From Dehalococcoidia bacterium (GTDB taxonomy: Bacteria > Chloroflexota > Dehalococcoidia > SZUA-161): a DNA stretch of 64,000 bases. The position numbers and the translations under genes were made by a program. The DNA is taken from positions 1 through 64,000 of the forward strand of contig JACWAE010000058.1 of assembly GCA_014874385.1 (NCBI GenBank), read 5' to 3'. The notes beneath the pieces are model-generated. The model had not been told where the DNA came from. It did not search any database and saw nothing but the letters and a program-made list of their open reading frames with translations. Of the stretch, positions 19,291 to 28,355 are shown piece after piece (positions within the stretch are counted from its first letter, which is position 1; each line of letters opens with the position of its first letter).

Positions 19291-19755
19291 CTAGTGGTTT
19301 CCATTTAGCTCTTTAATGATGTGCTTAATGCATTTAGGAATCGCCCGTTGTACCCCGGGCGTAAATTCCTCACCGAAGTTGCTGACATCGTTCACCTCTA
19401 TGGCGTAGATAATGATTTGTTTGGGCATAGCTATGCCCAGTTTGTTACCAAGCTCAAGCGCAGTAGCGAAGTTTACATCGTGGGGCGAAGAAACATGCCG
19501 CGTGTTATTGAAAGCATCAGGGTTTAGACGATAAATCTGGCCCGTTTTCCCTTCTGCTGTCTGAATGGCATCAACAATAATAGCCTTATCGTAGCCAGCC
19601 AGCAGGTCTATCAAACTAAGACCTGACAAGCTGGTCTCCATAACCGTTACATCTTGTCGCTGGGCCAGTTTGGCTTCCAATTCTTGAGCGACGCGATTAC
19701 CAACGCCGTCATCTCTGAGTATCGGGTTGCCCAGCCCCAGAATCAATGTCTTCAT
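19291..19755 (-). CDS. [NiFe] hydrogenase maturation protease
   Basis: MKTLILGLGNPILRDDGVGNRVAQELEAKL...LSGLSLIDLLAGYDKAIIVDAIQT; the ORF track extends to 19803 but 19755 matches the family start. Confidence 0.93.
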   Translation of the reverse strand: MKTLILGLGNPILRDDGVGNRVAQELEAKLAQRQDVTVMETSLSGLSLIDLLAGYDKAIIVDAIQTAEGKTGQIYRLNPDAFNNTRHVSSPHDVNFATALELGNKLGIAMPKQIIIYAIEVNDVSNFGEEFTPGVQRAIPKCIKHIIKELNGNH

Positions 19756-19809
19756 TTTTCCTTTCTTTGGATAAGACAGACAGCGGCTGCTCTTATCTCC
19801 CAAGCAGCC

Positions 19810-21279
19810 CTATCCTAGGTTCTGGCTCAGTTTTTCTTTCACTTCTCCCTTGCTGTCGTAGATCACTATCTCCAGCGGCATCTGGCCTGGCAGCGTATGG
19901 GTGGCACAGGCCATGCACGGGTCATAAGCCCGGAATGCCATCTCAACCATATTTAGCAGCCCTTCACTGGCAGCCGTACCTTTCTTAATCAAGCCCTGGG
20001 CTGCTTTCTTGATTGACATCTGCATCGCAGGATAGTTATGAGCTGTTGCAACAATTAGGTTGACCTTGGTGACGATGCCGTTCTTGTCGGTCTGATAGTG
20101 ATGAATAAGGGTGCCGCGAGGCGCCTCCACAATACCTACTCCCTCATCAGGCGTAGCGGTGGGTATGGTGCGCACCCTGGGGTCGGTGACCTCTTTGTCC
20201 TGACATAGCTCCAGCAATCTCTCTGAGGCGTATAGAAGCTCTACCAGCCTAGCCCAGTGGAATGCCAGTGTGGCGTGGACGGGCTTGCCGCCCAGTGTCT
20301 TATACAGCTTGTCATATTCGGCCTGGGCTAAGGGTGTTGCCATGCCGTCGGCTGCATTGAGCCTTGCCAGCGGGCTGACTCTATAGACTCCGCTATCTTT
20401 ACCCTCGGTGAAACCCTTCCAGCCTACCTTCTTAAGGAAGGGGAACTTGAGGTATGACCAGGGCTCTGTATGTTCTGCTACATACTCCAGATACTGTGAA
20501 GGTTTAAACCTGGCGACCTCTTTCGCATCGGGGTCAACTACACGGACGTCTCCGTCGTAAAAATTTACTTTGTTATTGCTATCCACCAGTCCCATGTAGT
20601 AGCTCTTCATGGTATATACATTGCCGGTGATTATATTCAGGTAATCTTTATTAGCCAGAACTACATCGTTGAACAGCTTCAGGCTGAATTTGCTGAACTC
20701 GACACAGGATTTAGCTTTCTCCTCGAAGTCTTTTCGCTGCTCCTCGGTGATGGACTTGCTCATGCCTCCCGGAACGCCGCCTACGGGGTGGGTTGCCTTA
20801 CCGGCGATGGCTGCCTGGATGCTTTGTGCATAAGCACGATGCTTTATCACCTCACCGCCTACCTGAAGTCCAACCTTGGATATCACTCCCAGGATATTTC
20901 TTTGAGCAGGGTCACTGGTAGGCCCCATGACGAAGTCAGGAGCGGCCAGCGCATAGAAGTGGGCGATGTGAGAATGAATCATATGTGAGCAGTAGAAAAG
21001 CTCCCTCAGTTTCTTCCCTGCCGGCGGTAGTTCAACGTGGTACACAGCGTCTGTGGCCTTACACGAGGCCATGTGATGTGCCCCCGGTCAGACACCGCAT
21101 ATTCTGGGTACTATCCGCGGCAACTCCTCGACCGGCCTGCCTTCGCAGAACTTCTCGAATCCGCGGAGTTCAGGAATCTGGAGGTAGGCATTGGCAACAT
21201 CGCCAGCATCGTCGAGGAAAATATCTATCTTGCCGTGCCCTTCCAGCCTGGTTATGGGGTTAATGGTGATCTTTTTCAT
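19810..21279 (-). CDS. mvhA: F420-non-reducing (MvhA-type) [NiFe] hydrogenase large subunit, read as a selenoprotein with UGA at 21088-21090 (Sec64)
   Basis: Joining ORFs 21088..21279 and 19810..21072 in the same frame across one TGA gives a 489-aa MvhA: ...PRIVPRICGV-U-PGAHHMASCKATDAVYHVELPP...YDPCMACATHTLPGQMPL; bSECIS-like hairpin follows. Confidence 0.85.
21054..21071 (-). promoter_or_regulatory. bSECIS-like hairpin of mvhA
   Basis: RNA strand UGGCCU-CGUGUA-AGGCCA: perfect 6-bp stem, 6-nt loop starting 22 nt after UGA, G at loop position 2. Confidence 0.75.
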
Positions 21280-21295
21280 CCTATCCTCCCCCTAT

Positions 21296-22258
21296 CTAGC
21301 GCTTCTGGGGAATTTTCCTCTTCAGCATTGAAACCGACATGCCGAACCTGTAGAAGGTGCCGGCAGGGTCGACCAGCTCGTTTACCATCTTTTCGATATC
21401 TTGCTTGCCATTGGTTTCGTAAATCGACGCTATAGCGCTAATCAGCTTTGCCCCCTGGTCAGCGACCCCAGGCGGTGGCCCGAAGCAGCCGCGGCAGGGG
21501 ATGTTGACCTTGACGCATAGTGCGCCGCAACCACCTCTGGTGGCGGGGCCCATACATAGCAATCCTTGCTCCAGCAGACAGCGCTCCGGGTCAGGGATAA
21601 TCTCCTGAGTTCGGTATATCTTGGTTATCTTCTTGTTCTCTTTCTTGCGGTCGCATTCGTCGCATAGCGTCTTATCTGAGGCGATAACTGCGCCGACGGG
21701 CGGTAAACTGTTGGTAGCCAGGGCGTTCACAACTTTTAAGATCAGGTCTACTGTCGGCGGGCAGCCGGGCACGAAGTACTCTACGGGCACTACCTGAGCC
21801 AGGGTCAGCACGTTATCGTAAAGCTCGGGCAGCGTTAGCTCGCCTTCGGGTACGCTTACCTTTGTTTGTGGAAGCGTCTTATTGGGATTCTCGTTCGAAG
21901 GAGCCTCTATGTAAACTCTCTCCATGATCTCAGCGCGGGTAGCGAAATTAGCTAACGCTGGTATGCCGCCGAAACAGGCGCAAGAGCCGAATGATACCAA
22001 CACCTTGGACTTGGCGCGAAGCATTTTAGCTATATGCTCTTGCTCGGAGCTTCTGATAGCGCCATTGAACAGGCAGACATCAATGGACTTGTCCGGCATG
22101 GCTTCAACATGGTGGTATTTGAAGTCCAGCGCTATCGGCCAGAACACTATGTCCGCCAGATTGGCGACATCGAGAATCTTCTCATTGATATCAAGTACAG
22201 CGACATCACAGCCGCCACAGGCAGCAGCCCAGTAAAGAGCTAATTTCAGTTTAGCCAT
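21296..22258 (-). CDS. mvhG: F420-non-reducing hydrogenase small subunit (MvhG-type)
   Basis: KLALYWAAACGGCDVAVLDINEKIL...GSCACFGGIPALANF...VPGCPPTVDLILKVV...GCGALCVKVNIPCRGCFGPPPGV. Confidence 0.92.
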   Translation of the reverse strand: MAKLKLALYWAAACGGCDVAVLDINEKILDVANLADIVFWPIALDFKYHHVEAMPDKSIDVCLFNGAIRSSEQEHIAKMLRAKSKVLVSFGSCACFGGIPALANFATRAEIMERVYIEAPSNENPNKTLPQTKVSVPEGELTLPELYDNVLTLAQVVPVEYFVPGCPPTVDLILKVVNALATNSLPPVGAVIASDKTLCDECDRKKENKKITKIYRTQEIIPDPERCLLEQGLLCMGPATRGGCGALCVKVNIPCRGCFGPPPGVADQGAKLISAIASIYETNGKQDIEKMVNELVDPAGTFYRFGMSVSMLKRKIPQKR

Positions 22259-22673
22259 GCTTCCCTCCTTGATTCCAGTCCAAGGGGCCCAGCGCTCTTA
22301 CTTGCTCTGTCATATCGTTAACTATGGAAGCAAAGCGGTCTCCCTCTGAGGCGGAAACCCACTCCAACCTCAATCTCTTCTCATCGATTCCGAATTGGCC
22401 CAGCATTTTATTGAGCAAGGGTATGCGTCTTGCGGCTTTCTCATTACCTTCCAGGTAATGGCATTCTCCGAGGTGTCAGCCACAGACAAGCACACCGTCA
22501 GCCCCGCACTGGAATGCCTTGACTACGAAGGTCGGGTCTACCCTGCCGCTGCACATTACCCTTACTACCCGCACATTGGGGGCATACTTCTTTCGTGAAG
22601 TGCCTGCCAGGTCTGCCCCGGCGTAGGAGCACCAGTTACACAGGAACCCCACAATCTTTGGCTCAAAGCTCAT
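22251..22673 (-). CDS. mvhD: MvhD-type hydrogenase iron-sulfur (delta) subunit, read as a selenoprotein with UGA at 22476-22478 (Sec66)
   Basis: Translation across the [135 protein letters not shown]; overlaps mvhG start by 8 nt. Confidence 0.88.
22442..22460 (-). promoter_or_regulatory. bSECIS-like hairpin of mvhD
   Basis: RNA strand CAUUACC-UGGAA-GGUAAUG: perfect 7-bp stem, loop starts 22 nt after UGA, G at loop position 2. Confidence 0.8.
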
Positions 22674-24649
22674 ATCAGCACCCCCTCTACTTGTGCTAGA
22701 ATCTGCTCAGTGGTGAAGTGTTTGCTCACTATAGCTCCGGCGGGACAAGCGGCAGCACAGGTGCCGCAGCCTTTGCACAGAACCTCATTGATAACAGCGA
22801 TCTTTTTAGCTTCCTCGAAAGTGATGGCTTTGTATGGACAAAGGTCGATGCATGTCTTGCAGCCGGAGCAGAGTTTATCGTCAATGACCGATGTGGTGGC
22901 TTCGAGTTCGACCTTGCCCTTGCTGATCAGGGATAGAACACGCGCTGCTGCCGCTGCTGCCTGAGCTACTGTGTCAGGGATGTCCTTGGGGCCCTGGCAG
23001 CAACCAGCAATGTAGACACCATCGGTGCTGGTAGCTACGGGGTCTAGCTTGGGATGCTTCTCCAGGAAGAAACCATCGGCGGTCCTGCTCAGCGAGAACA
23101 GCTTTGCAACCGCACCAACATCGGCGCGTGGCTCGATGGCCGTGCTCAGAATGACCATGTCGACTGGGATACGGCGCTGTTTGCCGACGAGAGTGTCCTC
23201 ACATAGCACGATGAGTTTGCCCTCCTCACCAGGTTTCTCGGCTATATTGGAGACCTCACCGGCGCGGCCTCTGATAAAGCGGACTCTTTCTTCCTGAAGC
23301 CTGTTATAGAACTCCTCGTAGCCTTTGCCGAAGCAGCGCATGTCTATATACATCTGGTAGATGTATGCATCGGGTATCTTCTCTCTGATTATGTGGGAGA
23401 ACTTTAACGAATACATGCAGCAGACTCGCGAGCAGTACTCGTGGTAATTCTTATCGCGGCTACCCATACAGTGCAGGATAGCTACGTTCTTCGGTGTTGA
23501 GCCATCCTTGAGCACAATTTTACCGTTGGTAGGACCGGAGGCGTTACTCATTCTCTCGAACTCAATGCCTGTGTAGACATTGGGGTAGCGTCCATAGCCG
23601 TACGCAGTCATGGGTGTCGGGTCGAAGGAATCGAAGCCGGTAGTAACTATGATGGAGCCGACTTCCACCTCGACTATCTTCTCTTTTTGTTCGAAATCAA
23701 TGGCCTTGGCCTCGCAGAATTTCTCGCAGGCGCGGCACTTGCCCTTCAGGAAGAAAGTGCAGTGCTCTTTGTCTATTACAGGTATATTAGGCACTGCCTG
23801 AGGGAAGGGGGTGTATATGGCTTTCCTGATGCCAAGCCCAGCATCGAATTCACTGCTTACCTTTATGGGACATTTGTCTCTACAGACGCCGCAGCCGGTG
23901 CATTTGTCCTCGTTAACATAGCGTGGATTCTTCCTGACCTTGACCTTGAAGTTGCCTACGTAACCTGATACATTCAGCACCTCGCTGTATGTCATCATCT
24001 CAATGTTTTCGTGTGACCTCACCGAGGCCATCTTCGGAGTGAGTATTCAGGCCGAACAGTCGAGGGTAGGAAAGGTCTTGTCGAGCTGAGCCATGTGGCC
24101 GCCGATGGATGGCTCCCTTTCCACCAGGTAGACTTTATGACCTGAGTTAGCGATCTCGAGAGCTGCCTGAATGCCAGCGATGCCGGCACCTACAACCAGG
24201 GTGTTGGGGTTCATGGAGACCTCTCTGATCTCCAGCGGCTGGTGATAGGAGACCTTCCTCACTGCTGCGCTCACCAGAGCCTTGGCTTTTTGGGTTGCTA
24301 GCTCTTTATCCTCGGTCACCCAGGCCACTTGCTCGCGGATGTTGGCCGTCTCCATTAGATACGGGTTTAAACCAACACTAGCCAAGGTGCGCCTGAAGGT
24401 GACCTCATGGAGGCGTGGCGAGCAGGACGATATCACTACACGGTTCAGCTTCTGCTCTTTGATGTCCTTCTTGACCATGTCCTGCCCGGGGTCTGAGCAA
24501 ACAAACTTATATTCCCTGGCTATTACCACTCCAGGCAGGCCTTTGGCGAATTCAACTACCTGAGGGACATCTACCGTGCTAGCTATATTTGCTCCGCAGT
24601 CGCAGGCATATACACCGATTCTTTGTTCCATTTTATCCCCCCTCGGCAC
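22670..24649 (-). CDS. hdrA: HdrA-type heterodisulfide reductase flavoprotein, read as a selenoprotein with UGA at 24047-24049 (Sec201)
   Basis: Joining ORFs 24047..24649 and 22670..24031 in frame: [73 protein letters not shown]...; 659 aa; hairpin follows the UGA. Confidence 0.9.
24014..24030 (-). promoter_or_regulatory. bSECIS-like hairpin of hdrA
   Basis: RNA strand UGGCCU-CGGUG-AGGUCA: 6-bp stem (one G-U), loop starts 22 nt after UGA, G at loop position 2. Confidence 0.75.
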
Positions 24650-25523
24650 CTTTCAGCGATTTGGCGAGCACTTTATCGGCTGAGACTATGCATTTTTCAA
24701 TGCCCAGGGTCTTATTATCTATTCCGAAGGCTATACCCATGAGCTGAGTGAAGAATAAGACGGGGATTTTGTAATTGGTTTTAAATTTCTTATTAACCTT
24801 CCCTTGATAGAGATCAAGATTTGTTTGACATAACGGGCAAACAGTGACGATTAATTCTGCTCCGTTGCTGACTGCGTTCTCGAGCAGTCTATGTATGGAT
24901 TGTAGGGCGAGGTCCTCTTCCGACAATATTAGAGAGCCGCCACAGCAGCGTGTCTTTAGCGGGAATGGTGTGGCTTTCGCTCCCAGGCTTTCAACCAGTT
25001 TGTCCAGCGATTGGGGATCTTCCGGATGGTCAAAGCTAGGCAGGGGACGCACTACCTGACAGCCATAGTAGGGAGCTACCTTAAGTTCCCCCAGATTTAC
25101 CTTGACCTTGGATTTGATTTCGTCATAGCCTATGTCATTAGCGATAACATCGAGTATATGACGTATCCTCATGGTTCCATGGTACTCTAGGCCGGCGGCT
25201 GCCAATGCCGCATCCAGGATGGCCTTCATCTTGGTATTTTCCTGGAAGCGACGGTTGGTTTTACACAACATGAGATAACAGTCGCTGCACTCCGTTACAA
25301 TGTCAAGTCCCTTCTTTTCAGCTAGAGCCAGGTTGCGAGCCGAATGGCATAACGAAGCTACTTCACTGACTGAGGCTTGGGGTGTTGACCCGCAGCAGTT
25401 CCAATCCTCAAGTTCGATGAGGTCTAAGTCCATAGGTTTGGCTACGGCTAGTAAGGACAAGCCGTACGCCACACCATTTCCATCCAGACAGCAACCCGGG
25501 AAAAAAGTATAGTGTCTTCTCAT
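24633..25523 (-). CDS. hdrB: CoB-CoM heterodisulfide reductase subunit B-like (HdrB)
   Basis: FFPGCCLDGNGVAYGLSLLAVAKPMDLDLIELEDWNCCGSTPQAS and TRCCGGSL CCG motifs. Confidence 0.92.
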   Translation of the reverse strand: MRRHYTFFPGCCLDGNGVAYGLSLLAVAKPMDLDLIELEDWNCCGSTPQASVSEVASLCHSARNLALAEKKGLDIVTECSDCYLMLCKTNRRFQENTKMKAILDAALAAAGLEYHGTMRIRHILDVIANDIGYDEIKSKVKVNLGELKVAPYYGCQVVRPLPSFDHPEDPQSLDKLVESLGAKATPFPLKTRCCGGSLILSEEDLALQSIHRLLENAVSNGAELIVTVCPLCQTNLDLYQGKVNKKFKTNYKIPVLFFTQLMGIAFGIDNKTLGIEKCIVSADKVLAKSLKGAEGG

Positions 25524-26096
25524 TTATATCCTCCCTGCCAGTTCCTCAGCCTTATCCACGATCGTTTTGAGCTGACGCTCCGCCTCTGGCTTCAATCTTC
25601 TGGTTTTAAGAAACAGGCGCTTGTGTCTGAGCAGGCTGAGCGCTACAGGTAACATCTTTAGAGCACGCAGCGGGTTGCTGCGTAAATAGTACAAGGCCAT
25701 GAAACCTACATCGGGGACGTTGCCCAGGCTATAGGCGAAGTCGCTAAAGCTTGCATACATAGCGGGGGTTGTGATGGAAGCATTTTTAGAAGGATATTTA
25801 ATAGCCATAGATTCCAGGGCATGCATCAGTTCTGTGGGCCTGATATCCCTCGGACAGCGCACTGTGCAAAGGTAGCATGAGGCGCAGCACCACATGGAGT
25901 TGCTCGACAGCACTTCATTTTTCATCCCGGCGCGTGCCATAGCGATGATCTGACGAGGCGTATAGTCCATCTTATTAACATTGGGGCAGGACGCGGAGCA
26001 GGTGCCGCATTGAATGCACAGGCGAATCTTCTCGCCGCCGGGGATGCTGCAGATTTCGTCTATAAATGCCTTTGTTTCTTTTTCTTTAGTCTCCAT
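25524..26096 (-). CDS. hdrC: Heterodisulfide reductase subunit C-like (HdrC)
   Basis: RLCIQCGTCSASCPNVNKMDYTPRQIIAMARAGMKNEVLSSNSMWCCASCYLCTVRCPRDI. Confidence 0.92.
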   Translation of the reverse strand: METKEKETKAFIDEICSIPGGEKIRLCIQCGTCSASCPNVNKMDYTPRQIIAMARAGMKNEVLSSNSMWCCASCYLCTVRCPRDIRPTELMHALESMAIKYPSKNASITTPAMYASFSDFAYSLGNVPDVGFMALYYLRSNPLRALKMLPVALSLLRHKRLFLKTRRLKPEAERQLKTIVDKAEELAGRI

Positions 26097-26349
26097 CGCG
26101 CACCCCCTAAATATATAATTACATGAGCTCAGCCAGTCTTAAAAAACGAATAAAAATAGGGGGCTCTACTTGCCCCCCCACCGTACAGTCCCTTGGGAGA
26201 ACTCTTTTAATCAATCATATCACCGCCATTCTACAAAGAGTTGCCCTCTCCCATATAGACCCCACCAACCACCTTTTCAGTCAGCTATTGTTTTATCCCT
26301 TTCCAGCAAGAGCCTTTTGCTCGGAAACTGTAACGCCATGTGTCTTGCC

Positions 26350-26520
26350 CTAAACAGCCTTATGCACTTCTTTGGAAGCTGCTGCTATCCTTTTCTGCCG
26401 TTTCCTTGAGTCACGTAAAACTTTATAGAGACCACTGACGTTCAGGTACCATACCAGAGTAAGTACAAGAAGGACGAGAGCTATTCCCAGAACTATGCCT
26501 AATATGAAATACCATTCCAT
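26350..26520 (-). CDS. Small single-TM membrane protein, 56 aa (below ORF-track cutoff)
   Basis: MEWYFILGIVLGIALVLLVLTLVWYLNVSGLYKVLRDSRKRQKRIAAASKEVHKAV*. Confidence 0.55.
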   Translation of the reverse strand: MEWYFILGIVLGIALVLLVLTLVWYLNVSGLYKVLRDSRKRQKRIAAASKEVHKAV

Positions 26521-26601
26521 CTCTCATCCCCTTTATTTATCATTTTGTTTATAGGCAATGCATGTGAAGCGCACTGCGTTATGTTTCCATTCGTTCGTTT
26601 T

Positions 26602-26961
26602 TTAGCTCCTCTTGCCTTGCCGGGGTTTCATAGCGCTGTCAATGCCTTTTCCCGGGAGCTTCAGTTCGATAGTCCTGCCACCGCTGTATTTCTTATATAC
26701 CCGGCATATTGCACAAATGCTGGTGTCTGTCCCCGTAACGATGGCTCCATTCTTCTGCAATTTACAGAATGTGCCTTCGATTTCCCAGCAGGGGAGGAAG
26801 GTGTAGGTTGAGCCCGGGCATTCGTTCTTGATAGATGGTGGACAGTGGCACATCTCCCAGCAGGCCGTTTTGCCGGCCCAGAAGTCGGCTCCGGCTTCGC
26901 GGGCAAGTTCTTCTTCTTTGCCCGGAGCTTGTTCCAGCAATCGTCTTACTCTAGTTTTCAT
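26602..26961 (-). CDS. Cys-rich two-CW-domain-like protein
   Basis: FWAGKTACWEMCHCPPSIKNECPGSTYTFLPCWEIEGTFCKLQKNGAIVTGTDTSICAICRVYKKY. Confidence 0.75.
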   Translation of the reverse strand: MKTRVRRLLEQAPGKEEELAREAGADFWAGKTACWEMCHCPPSIKNECPGSTYTFLPCWEIEGTFCKLQKNGAIVTGTDTSICAICRVYKKYSGGRTIELKLPGKGIDSAMKPRQGKRS

Positions 26962-27294
26962 CTCTTGAACCTCTTTATCACCTTCATATTTATACTATCA
27001 CTGCGAAGGAGTAACTAACTTCCGCAGTAGTGCCTGTTCCTACTGAATCGAAGCAGGTATTTCTACCTGTCTGACATCGGGAAGGGTAAGCACTCATGCT
27101 TATTCCTAGCTCATCTATAATTTCAACCTCGTTTGTCCTGGCTATTACATTCTGATTCAACTGGAGCCTCTTCCAACTTGTGCCTTATATTTGCCCCCTA
27201 TTTTTCCCATTTCAGTTAACTATCAAATTACGACCTTGGTTGCCAGGCTGGCTTCAACTATATAAACGGTAATATAATGGCCTTGACATAGCTT

Positions 27295-27993
27295 TTACAC
27301 TTCTGGTGTAGCTTGTGGCACGTCCTCTAGGGTAATACAGCCCTTTTGCAACCCGCGGACCACGGCTTCGGTTCGCGAGCTAACCCCCATTTTATTGAAA
27401 ATCTGCGCCACGTGTCCCTGAACCGTGCGTATACTCAGTCCCAGCTCGCTGGCAATCTCCTTGTTGGTGAGACCACGGGTCATCAGCTTGAGGAGACCTA
27501 TCTCACGCTCGGTCAACTCCCCGGGTATAGCCATATTCGAGAGTTTTCCCGATGTCATCGCAATCCGGCTTAATACTTTGCGGGCAATCGTGGGATGAAG
27601 CACGGACTCTCCCTGATAAACGGCTCTAACGCCGGAAACAAGTTCTTGAGTGTGAACGGTCTTCAGAAGGTAGCCGGCGGCTCCTGCTTGAAGCAGCTTG
27701 AACACGAATTGGTCATCGTCGTGCGCGGACAGTATTAGCACATTTACGTCCGGACATACGTGTTTGATCTGCTTTGTGGCTTCAATACCGTCCAATTTGG
27801 GCATAGCGATATCCATTAAAACGATATTAGGTTTGAGTTCCGTGGCCAGACGTACCGCCTCTTCTCCATCCCATGCCTCTGCGACCACCTCCATATCCGG
27901 CTCCTCCTCCAGGACTTTCCGGGTGCCTTCACGCAAGACGGTATGGTCGTCAGCAACTATGATCTTTATTTTCTCGGTCGAAATGTTGCCCAT
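27295..27993 (-). CDS. NarL/FixJ-family response regulator
   Basis: Receiver (IIVADDHTVLREGTRKVLEEEPDMEVVAEAWDGEEAVRLA) plus LuxR HTH (LTEREIGLLKLMTRGLTNKEIASELGLSIRTVQGHVAQIFNKMGVSSRTEAV). Confidence 0.95.
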   Translation of the reverse strand: MGNISTEKIKIIVADDHTVLREGTRKVLEEEPDMEVVAEAWDGEEAVRLATELKPNIVLMDIAMPKLDGIEATKQIKHVCPDVNVLILSAHDDDQFVFKLLQAGAAGYLLKTVHTQELVSGVRAVYQGESVLHPTIARKVLSRIAMTSGKLSNMAIPGELTEREIGLLKLMTRGLTNKEIASELGLSIRTVQGHVAQIFNKMGVSSRTEAVVRGLQKGCITLEDVPQATPEV

Positions 27994-28122
27994 ATAACAC
28001 CCCTACCACATAACTATTTGCCTCTATTATTTATCTCCTTTTGGGAAATGGCATCGTATTTATGCGCAATTCCATACAGGCAGTAACACTGTATTTGCGT
28101 TTTCAATTTAAATCGGCTTAGT

Positions 28123-28268
28123 AGGCAATAATGCCTGAACAACTAGGCCATTATGCCTAGGCTAGCGCATGAAAGTGAAAACTCTCCATGACAATAATGC
28201 CTGGCCTAAGAGACCATGATGCCTGGGGAAATGTCTGAAAGTGTAGACGTCGCCCATAATAAATGCCT
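28123..28268. promoter_or_regulatory. Operator-like array: five TGCCT half-sites, two within full AGGC(A/C)-N4-TGCCT palindromes, on a 22-bp grid
   Basis: TGCCT at 28132, 28154, 28198, 28220, 28264 (spacings 22, 44, 22, 44); AGGCAATAATGCCT at 28123. Confidence 0.6.
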
Positions 28269-28355
28269 GAGAATTTAACCGTAGGTTGGACGGTGTGTAA
28301 CGCAGGATATCGAGAGATAATACAAACATCAAAGGACTTCTGGAAGGAGGATGCC

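Noticed and set aside
19810-24649. hdrA, mvhD and mvhA as pseudogenes or sequencing frameshifts
   Set aside because: All breaks are single in-frame TGAs (never TAA/TAG and no frame change), each at a catalytic Cys column, each with a same-geometry hairpin. HdrA and MvhD positions match known archaeal selenoproteins. Sequencing error cannot be fully excluded without reads.
28123-28268. CRISPR array
   Set aside because: Repeat unit is only ~5-14 bp with a degenerate 66-bp period and no constant repeats or unique spacers; more consistent with operator sites.
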